The notes beneath the pieces were generated by a model, which was given only the letters and a program-made list of their open reading frames with translations, did no database searches and was not told where the DNA came from. DNA of 44,898 bases. Source: an uncultured Lachnospiraceae bacterium. GTDB taxonomy: Bacteria > Bacillota > Clostridia > Lachnospirales > Lachnospiraceae. Positions 32,273 through 40,326 of this stretch are shown piece by piece; position 1 is the stretch's first letter, and the number at the start of each line of letters is the position of its first letter. The stretch covers positions 1 through 44,898 of the forward strand of contig CACXEU010000106.1 in the NCBI GenBank assembly GCA_902766735.1, read 5' to 3'. The translations under genes and the position numbers were made by a program.

Positions 32273-33631
32273 ATGAAAGAAAGAAACGAAAACAAAATGG
32301 GTGTGATGCCCGTAAAGAAATTGTTATTGACCATGTCTTTACCAATGATGATTTCCATGTTGGTTCAGGCATTGTATAACGTAGTGGACAGCTACTTTGT
32401 GGCGCAAATCAGTGAAGATGCCTTAACGGCAGTAACTCTTGCCTTTCCGGTGCAGAACCTGATGATTGCCATTGCCAGTGGTACGGCAGTAGGTGTTAAT
32501 GCACTGTTGTCAAAGTCCTTAGGAGAAAAGAACTTTAAAACAGCAAATAAGACAGCCAATGCAGGGGTACTTTTAAGCGTACTCAGTTTTTTGGCTTTAA
32601 TGCTGTTTGGTTTCTTAGGGACCGGAGCATTCGTTCGGAGTCAGACAGATGTGAAAAATATCATTGAGTTGGGTGTGGACTATCTTCAGATTTGTTGCTG
32701 TTGTTCCATTGGTCTGTTTTTACAGGTTATGGGAGAGCGACTCTTGCAGTCTACCGGAAAAACCATTTACAGTATGGTGTCTCAATTGACCGGTGCAATC
32801 ATAAATATTATTCTGGACCCAATCATGATTTTTGGTATGTTTGGATTACCGAAAATGGGTGTGTCCGGTGCAGCGCTTGCAACCGTCATTGGACAGTGTT
32901 GTGCAGGAACTATTAGCCTGATTTTGAATAAGACAGTGAATAAGGATATTGAGTTATCCATTAAGGATATTATTAAGCCGGACGGAAAGGTCGTGAAGCG
33001 AATCTATGTTGTGGGCGTTCCGTCAATTCTGATGATGTCCATTGGTTCTGTCATGACTTATTCCATGAATAAGATATTAATTACTTTTTCAACCACCGCC
33101 ACGGCAGTTTTTGGAATTTACTTCAAACTTCAGAGTTTCTTCTTTATGCCGGTGTTTGGATTAAACAATGGACTGATTCCGATTCTTGCCTACAATTATG
33201 GAGCAAGAAAGCCGGAACGAATCAAGGAAGCGTTGCGATTTGCATTGGTATTAGCCTTGGGCGTTATGGTGACAGGAATGTTAATTATGAAAATATTCCC
33301 GGAACAATTATTGGACATTTTCAATGCTTCTGATGCAATGAAGAAAATCGGAATTCCAGCGCTAAATATTATCAGTTTCAACTTCCCGATTGCAGCAGTC
33401 TGTATTGCATTGATTTCAACGTTTCAGGCATTTTCAAAGAGTACTTATTCGTTAATTGTTTCGATTATGCGCCAGCTGGTGGTTTTAATTCCGGTGGCAT
33501 GGCTTCTTTCTAAAACAGGAGAAGTAACCAATGTATGGTGGGCATTCCCGGCAGCAGAACTGACCGGATTGATTGTAACGGTGTACTTATTTAAAACAAA
33601 AATTTATGATAACATTATATCGAAGTTATAA
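32273..33631 (+). CDS. MATE family multidrug/Na+ antiporter
   Basis: The 452-residue protein has 12 predicted helices in two similar halves and begins with the MATE pattern KLLLTMSLPMMISMLVQALY and VDSYFVAQ. The second half begins at ILMMSIGSVMTYSMNKIL. Such transporters export cationic drugs or metabolites in exchange for Na+ or H+. The start has GAGAGGG upstream and lies 14 bases after the GNAT gene. A bidirectional terminator follows. Confidence 0.92.
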   Translation: MKERNENKMGVMPVKKLLLTMSLPMMISMLVQALYNVVDSYFVAQISEDALTAVTLAFPVQNLMIAIASGTAVGVNALLSKSLGEKNFKTANKTANAGVLLSVLSFLALMLFGFLGTGAFVRSQTDVKNIIELGVDYLQICCCCSIGLFLQVMGERLLQSTGKTIYSMVSQLTGAIINIILDPIMIFGMFGLPKMGVSGAALATVIGQCCAGTISLILNKTVNKDIELSIKDIIKPDGKVVKRIYVVGVPSILMMSIGSVMTYSMNKILITFSTTATAVFGIYFKLQSFFFMPVFGLNNGLIPILAYNYGARKPERIKEALRFALVLALGVMVTGMLIMKIFPEQLLDIFNASDAMKKIGIPALNIISFNFPIAAVCIALISTFQAFSKSTYSLIVSIMRQLVVLIPVAWLLSKTGEVTNVWWAFPAAELTGLIVTVYLFKTKIYDNIISKL

Positions 33632-33634
33632 AAA

Positions 33635-33668
33635 AACGGAGCTGTTTCAACAGCTCCGTTAATTATTT
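33635..33668. terminator. Bidirectional terminator between MATE and carB genes
   Basis: Perfect ten-base arms AACGGAGCTG (33635-33644) and CAGCTCCGTT (33651-33660), with T-rich flanks on both strands. It ends both convergent genes. Confidence 0.9.
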
Positions 33669-33675
33669 TTTTTTA

Positions 33676-36600
33676 TTATTTTTCTTTAATTTCTCTATGC
33701 AATGCCTGTAATGACTTGATTTCAGCAGATGGATTTTTCTTTAAGTAAGCAATTCCTTCTGCAGTAGCTTTTGCAGCAGCAATAGTTGTAATGTATGGAA
33801 TTTTTGACTTGATTGCAGCCTTTCTTAAGTAACTGTCATCATGTACACTGTCTTTTCCAACAGGGGAGTTGATGATCAAATCAATTTCTCCGTTTGTGAT
33901 GGCATCCAATACATTTGGACGACCTTCATATAATTTCTTGATCTTTTCAGCCGGAATACCTGCTTCTGTGATTAAATCGCAAGTTCCGCCGGTAGCAAGA
34001 ATCTTGAATCCATCATCTGCAAAACTCTTTGCAACAGAAACAACTTCCGCTTTATCTTTCTTATTTACAGAAATCAGAACAGTTCCTTCCATTGGAAGTT
34101 TAGACTGAATTCCTTCCTGAGCCTTCACGAAAGCTTCCCCATAAGATTTAGACAATCCAAGGACTTCACCGGTAGAACGCATTTCAGGTCCGAGAACCGG
34201 GTCAACTTCCTGGAACATATTGAATGGGAAGGCAGCTTCCTTAACACCATAATATGGAATTTCCTGATCCTTTAATGCAGGAACCGGAGAAGGTCTTCCT
34301 GTAATTTCGCTTGTGATAATGTCTGTAGCAATTGGTACCATACGTACGTTACATACCTTGGAAACCAAAGGAACTGTACGGGATGCACGAGGATTTGCCT
34401 CTAATACATAAACCTTACCATTTTCAATTGCATACTGCATATTCATAAGACCCTTAACATGCATTTCTTCTGCAATCTTACGAGTGTATTCCTTGATGGT
34501 CTTAACGTTTTCTTCTGAAATGTGAACAGAAGGAATGATACAAGCGGAGTCACCGGAGTGAACACCAGCAAGTTCGATATGTTCCATAACTGCAGGAACA
34601 TAAGCATGAGTACCATCACTAATTGCATCAGATTCACACTCTAAAGCATTATTTAAGAATCTATCAATTAAGATTGGACGGTCTGGAGTAACACCAACAG
34701 CAGCCTTCATATAGTCAGCCATTGTAGCGTCATCATAAACGACTTCCATTCCACGTCCGCCTAATACGTAGGAAGGACGAACCATAACCGGATATCCGAT
34801 TTCATTAGCAATCTTAGTTGCTTCTTCTACTGTAGTAGCCATACCGGATTCTGGCATTGGGATTTCCAACTTGTCCATCATTTCACGGAACAGGTCTCTG
34901 TCTTCTGCTAAATCGATAACAGAAGGAGAAGTACCAAGAATCTTCACACCGTTCTTTTCCAAATCAGCAGCAAGGTTCAGAGGAGTCTGTCCACCGAACT
35001 GAGCAATGACACCAAGCGGTTTTTCTTTCTTATAAATGCTAAGAACATCTTCTAATGTAAGAGGTTCGAAGTATAACTTATCGGATGTATCGTAGTCTGT
35101 GGAAACTGTTTCAGGGTTACAGTTTACGATGATTGTCTCGAATCCTAACTTCTTCAATGCAAGAGAAGCGTGAACGCAACAATAATCGAATTCGATACCC
35201 TGACCGATTCTGTTTGGACCACCACCGAGAATCATAATCTTCTTATTATCTGATGTAGGGTTCTTATCTTCAGCATTGTATGTAGAATAGTAGTAAGCGC
35301 TGTCTTCTGTACCGGATACATGAACGCCTTCCCAAGCTTCTTCCACACCAAGGCTGATACGTTTATTTCTGATATCTTCTTCAGGGATTTCCAATAACTG
35401 ACTTAAATACTTATCAGAGAAACCATCCTTCTTAGCCTGAATCAGTAATTCATCAGCTGGAAGAGAACCTTTTGACTTCAGGATTTCTTCTTCCTCATCT
35501 ACTAATTCCTTCATCTGTTCAATGAAGTAATGTTTTACTTTTGTAATCTCAAAGATTTCATCGGCAGTAGCACCTTTACGAAGTGCCTCGTACATAATGA
35601 AGTGACGTTCAGAAGATGGAGTGATTAATAACTGTAATAATTCTTCTTTGGATAACTGATCAAAATTCTTTGCATGACCCAGTCCATAACGTCCTGTTTC
35701 CAAACTACGGATTGCTTTCTGGAAAGCTTCCTTATAGTTTTTACCGATACTCATAACTTCACCAACGGCACGCATCTGAGTACCAAGTTTATCTTCTACA
35801 CCCTTGAACTTTTCGAAAGCCCAACGAGCAAATTTAATTACAACGTAATCTCCGTCTGGAACATACTTATCTAATGTTCCATATTTTCCACAAGGAATAT
35901 CCTTTAAAGTAAGTCCTGTTGCAAGCATTGCGGAAACTAAAGCAATTGGGAATCCTGTTGCCTTAGAAGCAAGTGCAGAAGAACGGGATGTACGAGGATT
36001 GATTTCAATAACAATAATTCTGTCGGATACAGGATCGTGTGCAAACTGAACGTTTGTACCACCAATAACCTGAACCTTATCTACAATTTTATAAGCCTGT
36101 TCCTGTAATCTCTTCTGGCAATCTTCCGAAATAGTAAGCATTGGAGCAGAACAGAAGGAATCTCCTGTGTGAACGCCCAATGGGTCAATGTTTTCGATGA
36201 AGCAGACAGTAATCATGTTACCTTCGCTATCACGAACGACTTCTAATTCTAATTCTTCCCAACCAAGAATGGATTCTTCTACAAGAACCTGACCAACTAA
36301 ACTAGCCTGAAGACCTCTTGCACAAACAGTCTTTAATTCTTCTTTATTGTAAACCAGTCCGCCACCGGCTCCACCCATGGTGTATGCTGGACGAAGAACA
36401 ACCGGATAACCTAATTTATCAGCAATGGCTAATGCTTCGTCAACCGAATATGCTACTTCAGAACGAGCCATTTCGATTCCAAGGGAATCCATTGTTTTCT
36501 TAAATTCGATTCGATCTTCACCACGTTCAATGGCGTCAACCTGAACACCAATTACCTGAACATTGTATTTATCAAGAATACCGGCTTTGTTCAATTCAGA

Positions 36601-36897
36601 ACAAAGGTTTAATCCTGACTGACCACCAAGGTTTGGAAGTACTGCATCCGGACGTTCCTTTGCAATAATCTGTTCCAAACGCTCTACGTTCAATGGTTCA
36701 ATGTAAGTTACATCTGCTGTTTCCGGATCGGTCATAATAGTGGCAGGATTTGAGTTAACCAGTACAATCTCGTAACCAAGCTTCTTTAAAGCTTTACAAG
36801 CCTGTGTACCAGAGTAGTCAAATTCACACGCCTGACCAATAATAATCGGACCGGAACCAATAATAAGTACTTTGTTAATATCTGTTCTCTTAGGCAT
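33676..36897 (-). CDS. carB: Carbamoyl-phosphate synthase large subunit
   Basis: The 1073-residue protein has the standard CarB layout: two homologous ATP-grasp halves. The first opens LIIGSGPIIIGQACEFDYSG and the second MILGGGPNRIGQGIEFDYCC. Conserved segments include NPRTSRSSALASKATG in the first half and NPRASRTVPLVSK in the second, with a C-terminal MGS-type allosteric domain (about 935-1073). It makes carbamoyl phosphate from bicarbonate, ammonia and two ATP for arginine and pyrimidine synthesis, and needs the glutaminase subunit CarA. No carA lies beside it, which is unusual, as carA usually precedes carB directly. AAGGAGAG and a good promoter precede it. No PyrR-type attenuator is visible in the short leader. 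Confidence 0.97.
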   Translation of the reverse strand: MPKRTDINKVLIIGSGPIIIGQACEFDYSGTQACKALKKLGYEIVLVNSNPATIMTDPETADVTYIEPLNVERLEQIIAKERPDAVLPNLGGQSGLNLCSELNKAGILDKYNVQVIGVQVDAIERGEDRIEFKKTMDSLGIEMARSEVAYSVDEALAIADKLGYPVVLRPAYTMGGAGGGLVYNKEELKTVCARGLQASLVGQVLVEESILGWEELELEVVRDSEGNMITVCFIENIDPLGVHTGDSFCSAPMLTISEDCQKRLQEQAYKIVDKVQVIGGTNVQFAHDPVSDRIIVIEINPRTSRSSALASKATGFPIALVSAMLATGLTLKDIPCGKYGTLDKYVPDGDYVVIKFARWAFEKFKGVEDKLGTQMRAVGEVMSIGKNYKEAFQKAIRSLETGRYGLGHAKNFDQLSKEELLQLLITPSSERHFIMYEALRKGATADEIFEITKVKHYFIEQMKELVDEEEEILKSKGSLPADELLIQAKKDGFSDKYLSQLLEIPEEDIRNKRISLGVEEAWEGVHVSGTEDSAYYYSTYNAEDKNPTSDNKKIMILGGGPNRIGQGIEFDYCCVHASLALKKLGFETIIVNCNPETVSTDYDTSDKLYFEPLTLEDVLSIYKKEKPLGVIAQFGGQTPLNLAADLEKNGVKILGTSPSVIDLAEDRDLFREMMDKLEIPMPESGMATTVEEATKIANEIGYPVMVRPSYVLGGRGMEVVYDDATMADYMKAAVGVTPDRPILIDRFLNNALECESDAISDGTHAYVPAVMEHIELAGVHSGDSACIIPSVHISEENVKTIKEYTRKIAEEMHVKGLMNMQYAIENGKVYVLEANPRASRTVPLVSKVCNVRMVPIATDIITSEITGRPSPVPALKDQEIPYYGVKEAAFPFNMFQEVDPVLGPEMRSTGEVLGLSKSYGEAFVKAQEGIQSKLPMEGTVLISVNKKDKAEVVSVAKSFADDGFKILATGGTCDLITEAGIPAEKIKKLYEGRPNVLDAITNGEIDLIINSPVGKDSVHDDSYLRKAAIKSKIPYITTIAAAKATAEGIAYLKKNPSAEIKSLQALHREIKEK

Positions 36898-36936
36898 AGT
36901 TCTTAATCTCTCCTTATATATGTTTTCAACAGTATA

Positions 36937-36965
36937 TTATACTTGAAAAACAGGGCAATGTCTAT
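36937..36965 (-). promoter_or_regulatory. Strong promoter of carB
   Basis: On the minus strand, TAGACA (36960-36965) and a perfect TATAAT (36937-36942) are separated by exactly 17 bases. Transcription would begin about 30 bases before the start codon at 36897, leaving little room for leader regulation. Confidence 0.7.
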
Positions 36966-37007
36966 GAGAAAAATAACCCGACACGCGACACAAAACTGTT
37001 AATGTAT

Positions 37008-37016
37008 GCTATACTG
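37008..37016 (+). promoter_or_regulatory. Extended -10 promoter of the membrane protein/GH5 pair
   Basis: TGC followed by TATACT (37008-37016) is an extended -10; the -35 is weak. The start codon lies 18 bases downstream, behind TTGAGGTG. It is divergent from the carB promoter. Confidence 0.45.
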
Positions 37017-37033
37017 TTTTCTTGAGGTGAATT

Positions 37034-37753
37034 ATGATGGAAGTAATAAAAATATTAAAACAACTTCATTTTCCACTAATTTTCTTAGGAGTGCAAACAG
37101 TTTTGGGATTTCTGTTATGCATTGTTGCGGGAAAGTGGAGTTTAAAACGAATTGCAAAAATTATCGGAGCAGAGTGGGGAATTATTTTCGGAGGACTTGT
37201 AGGGTTCCTTATATGTGAAAATATTTGGATTGTTTTTGCAGGAGCAGTTGCAGGAATACTTGTTGGAATTGTAGTTACAGAGGTAGTCCCTCATGGAGAT
37301 AAATATCTAATAAATTTCATTTTCGCGTTCAAATGTTCCTATATTTTGGTAAATCCGATTTGGGTCTGGGGATATCGAGCTTATCTGGATAGGAAATATG
37401 GTGCGTACGAACTGAGGGGAATAAAAGAGGATAATTATCTACTGATTGTTTCTCTCATTGTGGGAGCCATATTTGCAGTGGTAGTTTTCAAACAAACAAA
37501 ACTAAAGTATGCAGAGATTTTCAGCACGAGCTTTTTGGGCACTTCTCAAATTCTGGGTGTTTTCAGTTTTGCTTATGTGACAGAATTACTGGAAGGTCCG
37601 GGACATGGTGATTGGTTCTGGAGTGATTGGGTGCATGCTTTTCTCCCGGTAATGACAGTGAAATATGACAACCTGTTATGGGGAGTTGCAATTCTGGCGA
37701 TTGCCATAGGAGTATATGTCAAGAAAAAATTATGGGAGGAATTGGAACAATGA
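37034..37753 (+). CDS. Uncharacterised polytopic membrane protein upstream of GH5
   Basis: The 239-residue protein has about six or seven hydrophobic segments. Between the last two is a conserved-looking polar loop, EGPGHGDWFWSDWVHAF, rich in Trp, His and Asp, which would face one side of the membrane and could bind a ligand. I do not recognise the family. ATGs at 37034 and 37037 are both possible behind GAGGTG. It overlaps the GH5 gene by four bases (ATGA), so the pair is translationally coupled and may act together in handling a glycan. Confidence 0.7.
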   Translation: MMEVIKILKQLHFPLIFLGVQTVLGFLLCIVAGKWSLKRIAKIIGAEWGIIFGGLVGFLICENIWIVFAGAVAGILVGIVVTEVVPHGDKYLINFIFAFKCSYILVNPIWVWGYRAYLDRKYGAYELRGIKEDNYLLIVSLIVGAIFAVVVFKQTKLKYAEIFSTSFLGTSQILGVFSFAYVTELLEGPGHGDWFWSDWVHAFLPVMTVKYDNLLWGVAILAIAIGVYVKKKLWEELEQ

Positions 37754-39045
37754 AGAAAGGTGTAATCACTATTTCAGCGATTGTATTGGTTTTAGCAGTT
37801 TCAGGAGTCGCATGGATGAATTTAAGGAGTGACAAGATGCCAAAAGGAAGTAGCACAGGAAAGAAAGTACAAATGTCAAAGGACGCTTTTTTGAGGGCGG
37901 AAGGAAAAGAACTGAAAAATGCTAAAGGAGATGCAGTGTCTCTGAAGGGAATTAACATTGGAGGTTATTTCGTTCAGGAATTCTGGATGAATCCTACAGA
38001 ATATACAGACCATGTAACCTGTCAGAAGGAAATGGAAGAAACGCTGGAAGAGCGCTTCGGAAAAGAAAAGGCAGAGGAATTATTTAAAATCTATCAGGAC
38101 AATTTCTTTACGGAAAAAGATTTTGACAAGATTAAGGAACTGGGATTCAACAGCATTCGTTTACCATTCTGGTATGGAACTTTTGCAGACGAAAAGAACA
38201 ACTGGAAAGAAGATGCTTTTGAACGCGTGGACTGGTTTGTGGAAGAAGCGGCAAAGAGAGATATTTATGTGGTTCTCGATATGCACGGTGCCTTCGGTTC
38301 TCAGAACGGTAGCGACCATTCCGGAATTGACGGAAGAGAAGAAAAAATGAAGGCTTCCGAATTTTTCTTCGGAGACAATGCCTCCCAAAATCAGGAAAAG
38401 TACTATGCAATGTGGGAAAAAATTGCGGAACACTATAAGGGAAATCCAACAGTAGCAGGATACGATTTATTAAATGAGCCGTACTGTACTTACCGATACA
38501 ATACAGGAATGAGCGATGATGAAATTCATAAGCTCTTATGGGATGTTTATGATAAAGCTTATGATAAAATCAGGGAAATTGATCCGGATCATGTCATTAT
38601 CATGGAAGCAACCTGGGACTCCTGGGATTTACCAAACCCACAGGATTATCAGTGGGAAAACGTAATGTATGAATATCATCAGTATGAGTACAGCAACTAT
38701 GAAAATGAAAATAATATGCAGATTACCAGTATGGAACGAAAACTCCACAATGTGGAATTATCAAGCTACGATGTTCCAAACTATATGGGCGAGTTTAACT
38801 ACTTCAACAATATGGATGCCTGGACAGAGGGATTGAAACTTCTGGATGAAAAGGGATTTAACTGGTCTATCTGGTCATATAAATGTTTATTGGAAAATGA
38901 AAACTGGGGAGTGGAAAGAATTTCCTTAAAGAAAGTGGATATTGAAAAGGATTCCTACGAAACCATCAAGGAAACCTGGTCCAAGGTGGGAGAGTCAAAG
39001 GAAAACATTGCATTGGTGGATGCGATAAAAAAAAGTCAGGAATAA
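37750..39045 (+). CDS. Membrane-anchored GH5 glycoside hydrolase
   Basis: The 431-residue protein has an N-terminal signal anchor (about 4-24) without a clear cleavage site, then a family 5 (beta/alpha)8 barrel. Landmarks are KGINIGGYF, GFNSIRLPFWYG, VVLDMHGAFGSQNG, the acid/base E243 in DLLNEPY, YEYHQYEYS and the nucleophile E348 in YMGEFNYF. The pattern is closest to exo-beta-1,3-glucanase or beta-glucosidase-like GH5 members. It probably cuts short beta-glucans at the cell surface and could follow the secreted GH16 enzyme encoded in the same window. The start at 37750 has GGAGG 11 bases upstream. Confidence 0.9.
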   Translation: MKKGVITISAIVLVLAVSGVAWMNLRSDKMPKGSSTGKKVQMSKDAFLRAEGKELKNAKGDAVSLKGINIGGYFVQEFWMNPTEYTDHVTCQKEMEETLEERFGKEKAEELFKIYQDNFFTEKDFDKIKELGFNSIRLPFWYGTFADEKNNWKEDAFERVDWFVEEAAKRDIYVVLDMHGAFGSQNGSDHSGIDGREEKMKASEFFFGDNASQNQEKYYAMWEKIAEHYKGNPTVAGYDLLNEPYCTYRYNTGMSDDEIHKLLWDVYDKAYDKIREIDPDHVIIMEATWDSWDLPNPQDYQWENVMYEYHQYEYSNYENENNMQITSMERKLHNVELSSYDVPNYMGEFNYFNNMDAWTEGLKLLDEKGFNWSIWSYKCLLENENWGVERISLKKVDIEKDSYETIKETWSKVGESKENIALVDAIKKSQE

Positions 39046-39074
39046 GACAATTTGTATTTATTTAGAAAGACACA

Positions 39075-39099
39075 AGTAGTTACTTTGTGGTACAATAAA
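39075..39099 (+). promoter_or_regulatory. Possible promoter of the HAD phosphatase gene
   Basis: TACAAT at about 39093-39098, with AAGACA some 18 bases upstream. It separates the HAD gene from the GH5 gene, with no terminator visible between them. Confidence 0.35.
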
Positions 39100-39123
39100 A
39101 GTTAGTGAGAGGAACGGAGAAAA

Positions 39124-39780
39124 ATGAATAACGAAAGATTTCAGACAATTATCTTTGATTTGGATGGGACGATAATCGATTCGGCGCAGGGAATTCTGAA
39201 TTCTGCAATGTATGCGTTACATAAGATGGGGATAGAAGATGTTGAGAGAGACTCTCTTTATTCCTTTATCGGACCGCCACTGAGAGACTCATTCCGAACT
39301 TTTTTTAAAATGAATGATGAGGATTCCAAAAAGGCAGTAGATTATTATCGGGAATATTATCGGGAAAAAGGTGTCCTGGAAGTTTCCATTTACGATGGTA
39401 TTGCTGAGGTGTTAAAGACATTAAAGCAGCAGGGAAAACAGGTTATGATGGGAACTTCGAAACCGGAAATTTTTGCCAGAAGAATTGCAGAGCATTTGGA
39501 TATCGCACAGTATTTTGATGTGATTGCCGGTGGAGATCTGGAAGGAAAGAGAGATGACAAAGTCTCCGTTTTGAATTACGGATTGGAACAGTTGGGAAAT
39601 CCGGGAAGTGAAGAAATCCTGATGGTGGGAGATCGAAAGTTTGATGTTCTTGGAGCTGCAAAGTTGGGAATTGATACCTTAGGGGTTTTGTACGGATTTG
39701 GAGAACAGGAAGAATTGGAACAGGCTGGAGCAAAATGGATTGTTGAAAATCCAATGGACATTATAGAGTTCCTTTCTTAG
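39124..39780 (+). CDS. HAD family phosphatase, phosphoglycolate phosphatase-like
   Basis: The 218-residue protein has HAD motif I IFDLDGTIIDS (nucleophile Asp12), a four-helix cap with SFIGPPLRDSF, motif II MGTSKP, a motif III Lys and motif IV VGDRKFDVLGA. The cap matches the Gph/PgmB/5'-nucleotidase-like group, so it removes phosphate from a small metabolite in the cytoplasm. The substrate is not certain. GAGAGGAACGGAG precedes the ATG. The HD-domain gene follows within 12 bases. Confidence 0.88.
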   Translation: MNNERFQTIIFDLDGTIIDSAQGILNSAMYALHKMGIEDVERDSLYSFIGPPLRDSFRTFFKMNDEDSKKAVDYYREYYREKGVLEVSIYDGIAEVLKTLKQQGKQVMMGTSKPEIFARRIAEHLDIAQYFDVIAGGDLEGKRDDKVSVLNYGLEQLGNPGSEEILMVGDRKFDVLGAAKLGIDTLGVLYGFGEQEELEQAGAKWIVENPMDIIEFLS

Positions 39781-39792
39781 GAAGTGTGGGGA

Positions 39793-40245
39793 ATGAAGGA
39801 AAAGGATAGAGAAGAATTAGAGCAATTAGTAAAAAAATATACAGAGGAACCAGTGGTGCAGTCCATGAAAGAGTATGTGCAGCACGGTTCCATCTCTACA
39901 TATGATCATTGTATGCAGGTAACGGAAATCTGTTTTTCCATTAACCGAAGATTCCATTTGAAATCGGATGAAGAGCAATTAATATCTGCAGCGATGTTAC
40001 ATGATTTTTATTTGTATGACTGGCATGAACCATCAGAGGATCATCGATTGCATGGATTCTTTCATCCAAAAAAGGCAGCAGAAAATGCGAGGAAATATTT
40101 TGATTTAGGTGAGCGGGAGTGCAAAGCAATCGAAAGTCATATGTGGCCATTGACTTTACGGAAGATTCCTTCCAGTAAGGAAGCGTGGATTTTATGTATG
40201 GCGGACAAGTATTGTGCTCTTAAGGAAACCTTGTTTCAAAGGTAG
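39793..40245 (+). CDS. HD-domain phosphohydrolase
   Basis: The 150-residue protein has the HD metal-site residues: YDHCMQV (first His), [10 protein letters not shown] (HD pair) and later His residues in [15 protein letters not shown] and ESHMWPL. This matches small HD-superfamily phosphohydrolases that act on nucleotides or similar metabolites. I choose ATG 39793; GTG 39784 is the alternative. It is probably co-transcribed with the HAD gene 12 bases upstream. Confidence 0.85.
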   Translation: MKEKDREELEQLVKKYTEEPVVQSMKEYVQHGSISTYDHCMQVTEICFSINRRFHLKSDEEQLISAAMLHDFYLYDWHEPSEDHRLHGFFHPKKAAENARKYFDLGERECKAIESHMWPLTLRKIPSSKEAWILCMADKYCALKETLFQR

Positions 40246-40326
40246 CCAATGAAAATCGTAAAAGGTGTCGGTGGTGCACCGGCATAAAAATAGACAGAAA
40301 AATCAAATGCATTGGAGGAAGCGGAC

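Noticed and set aside
36898..36936. PyrR or uracil-type attenuator before carB
   Set aside because: The leader is about 30 bases with no terminator/antiterminator pair.
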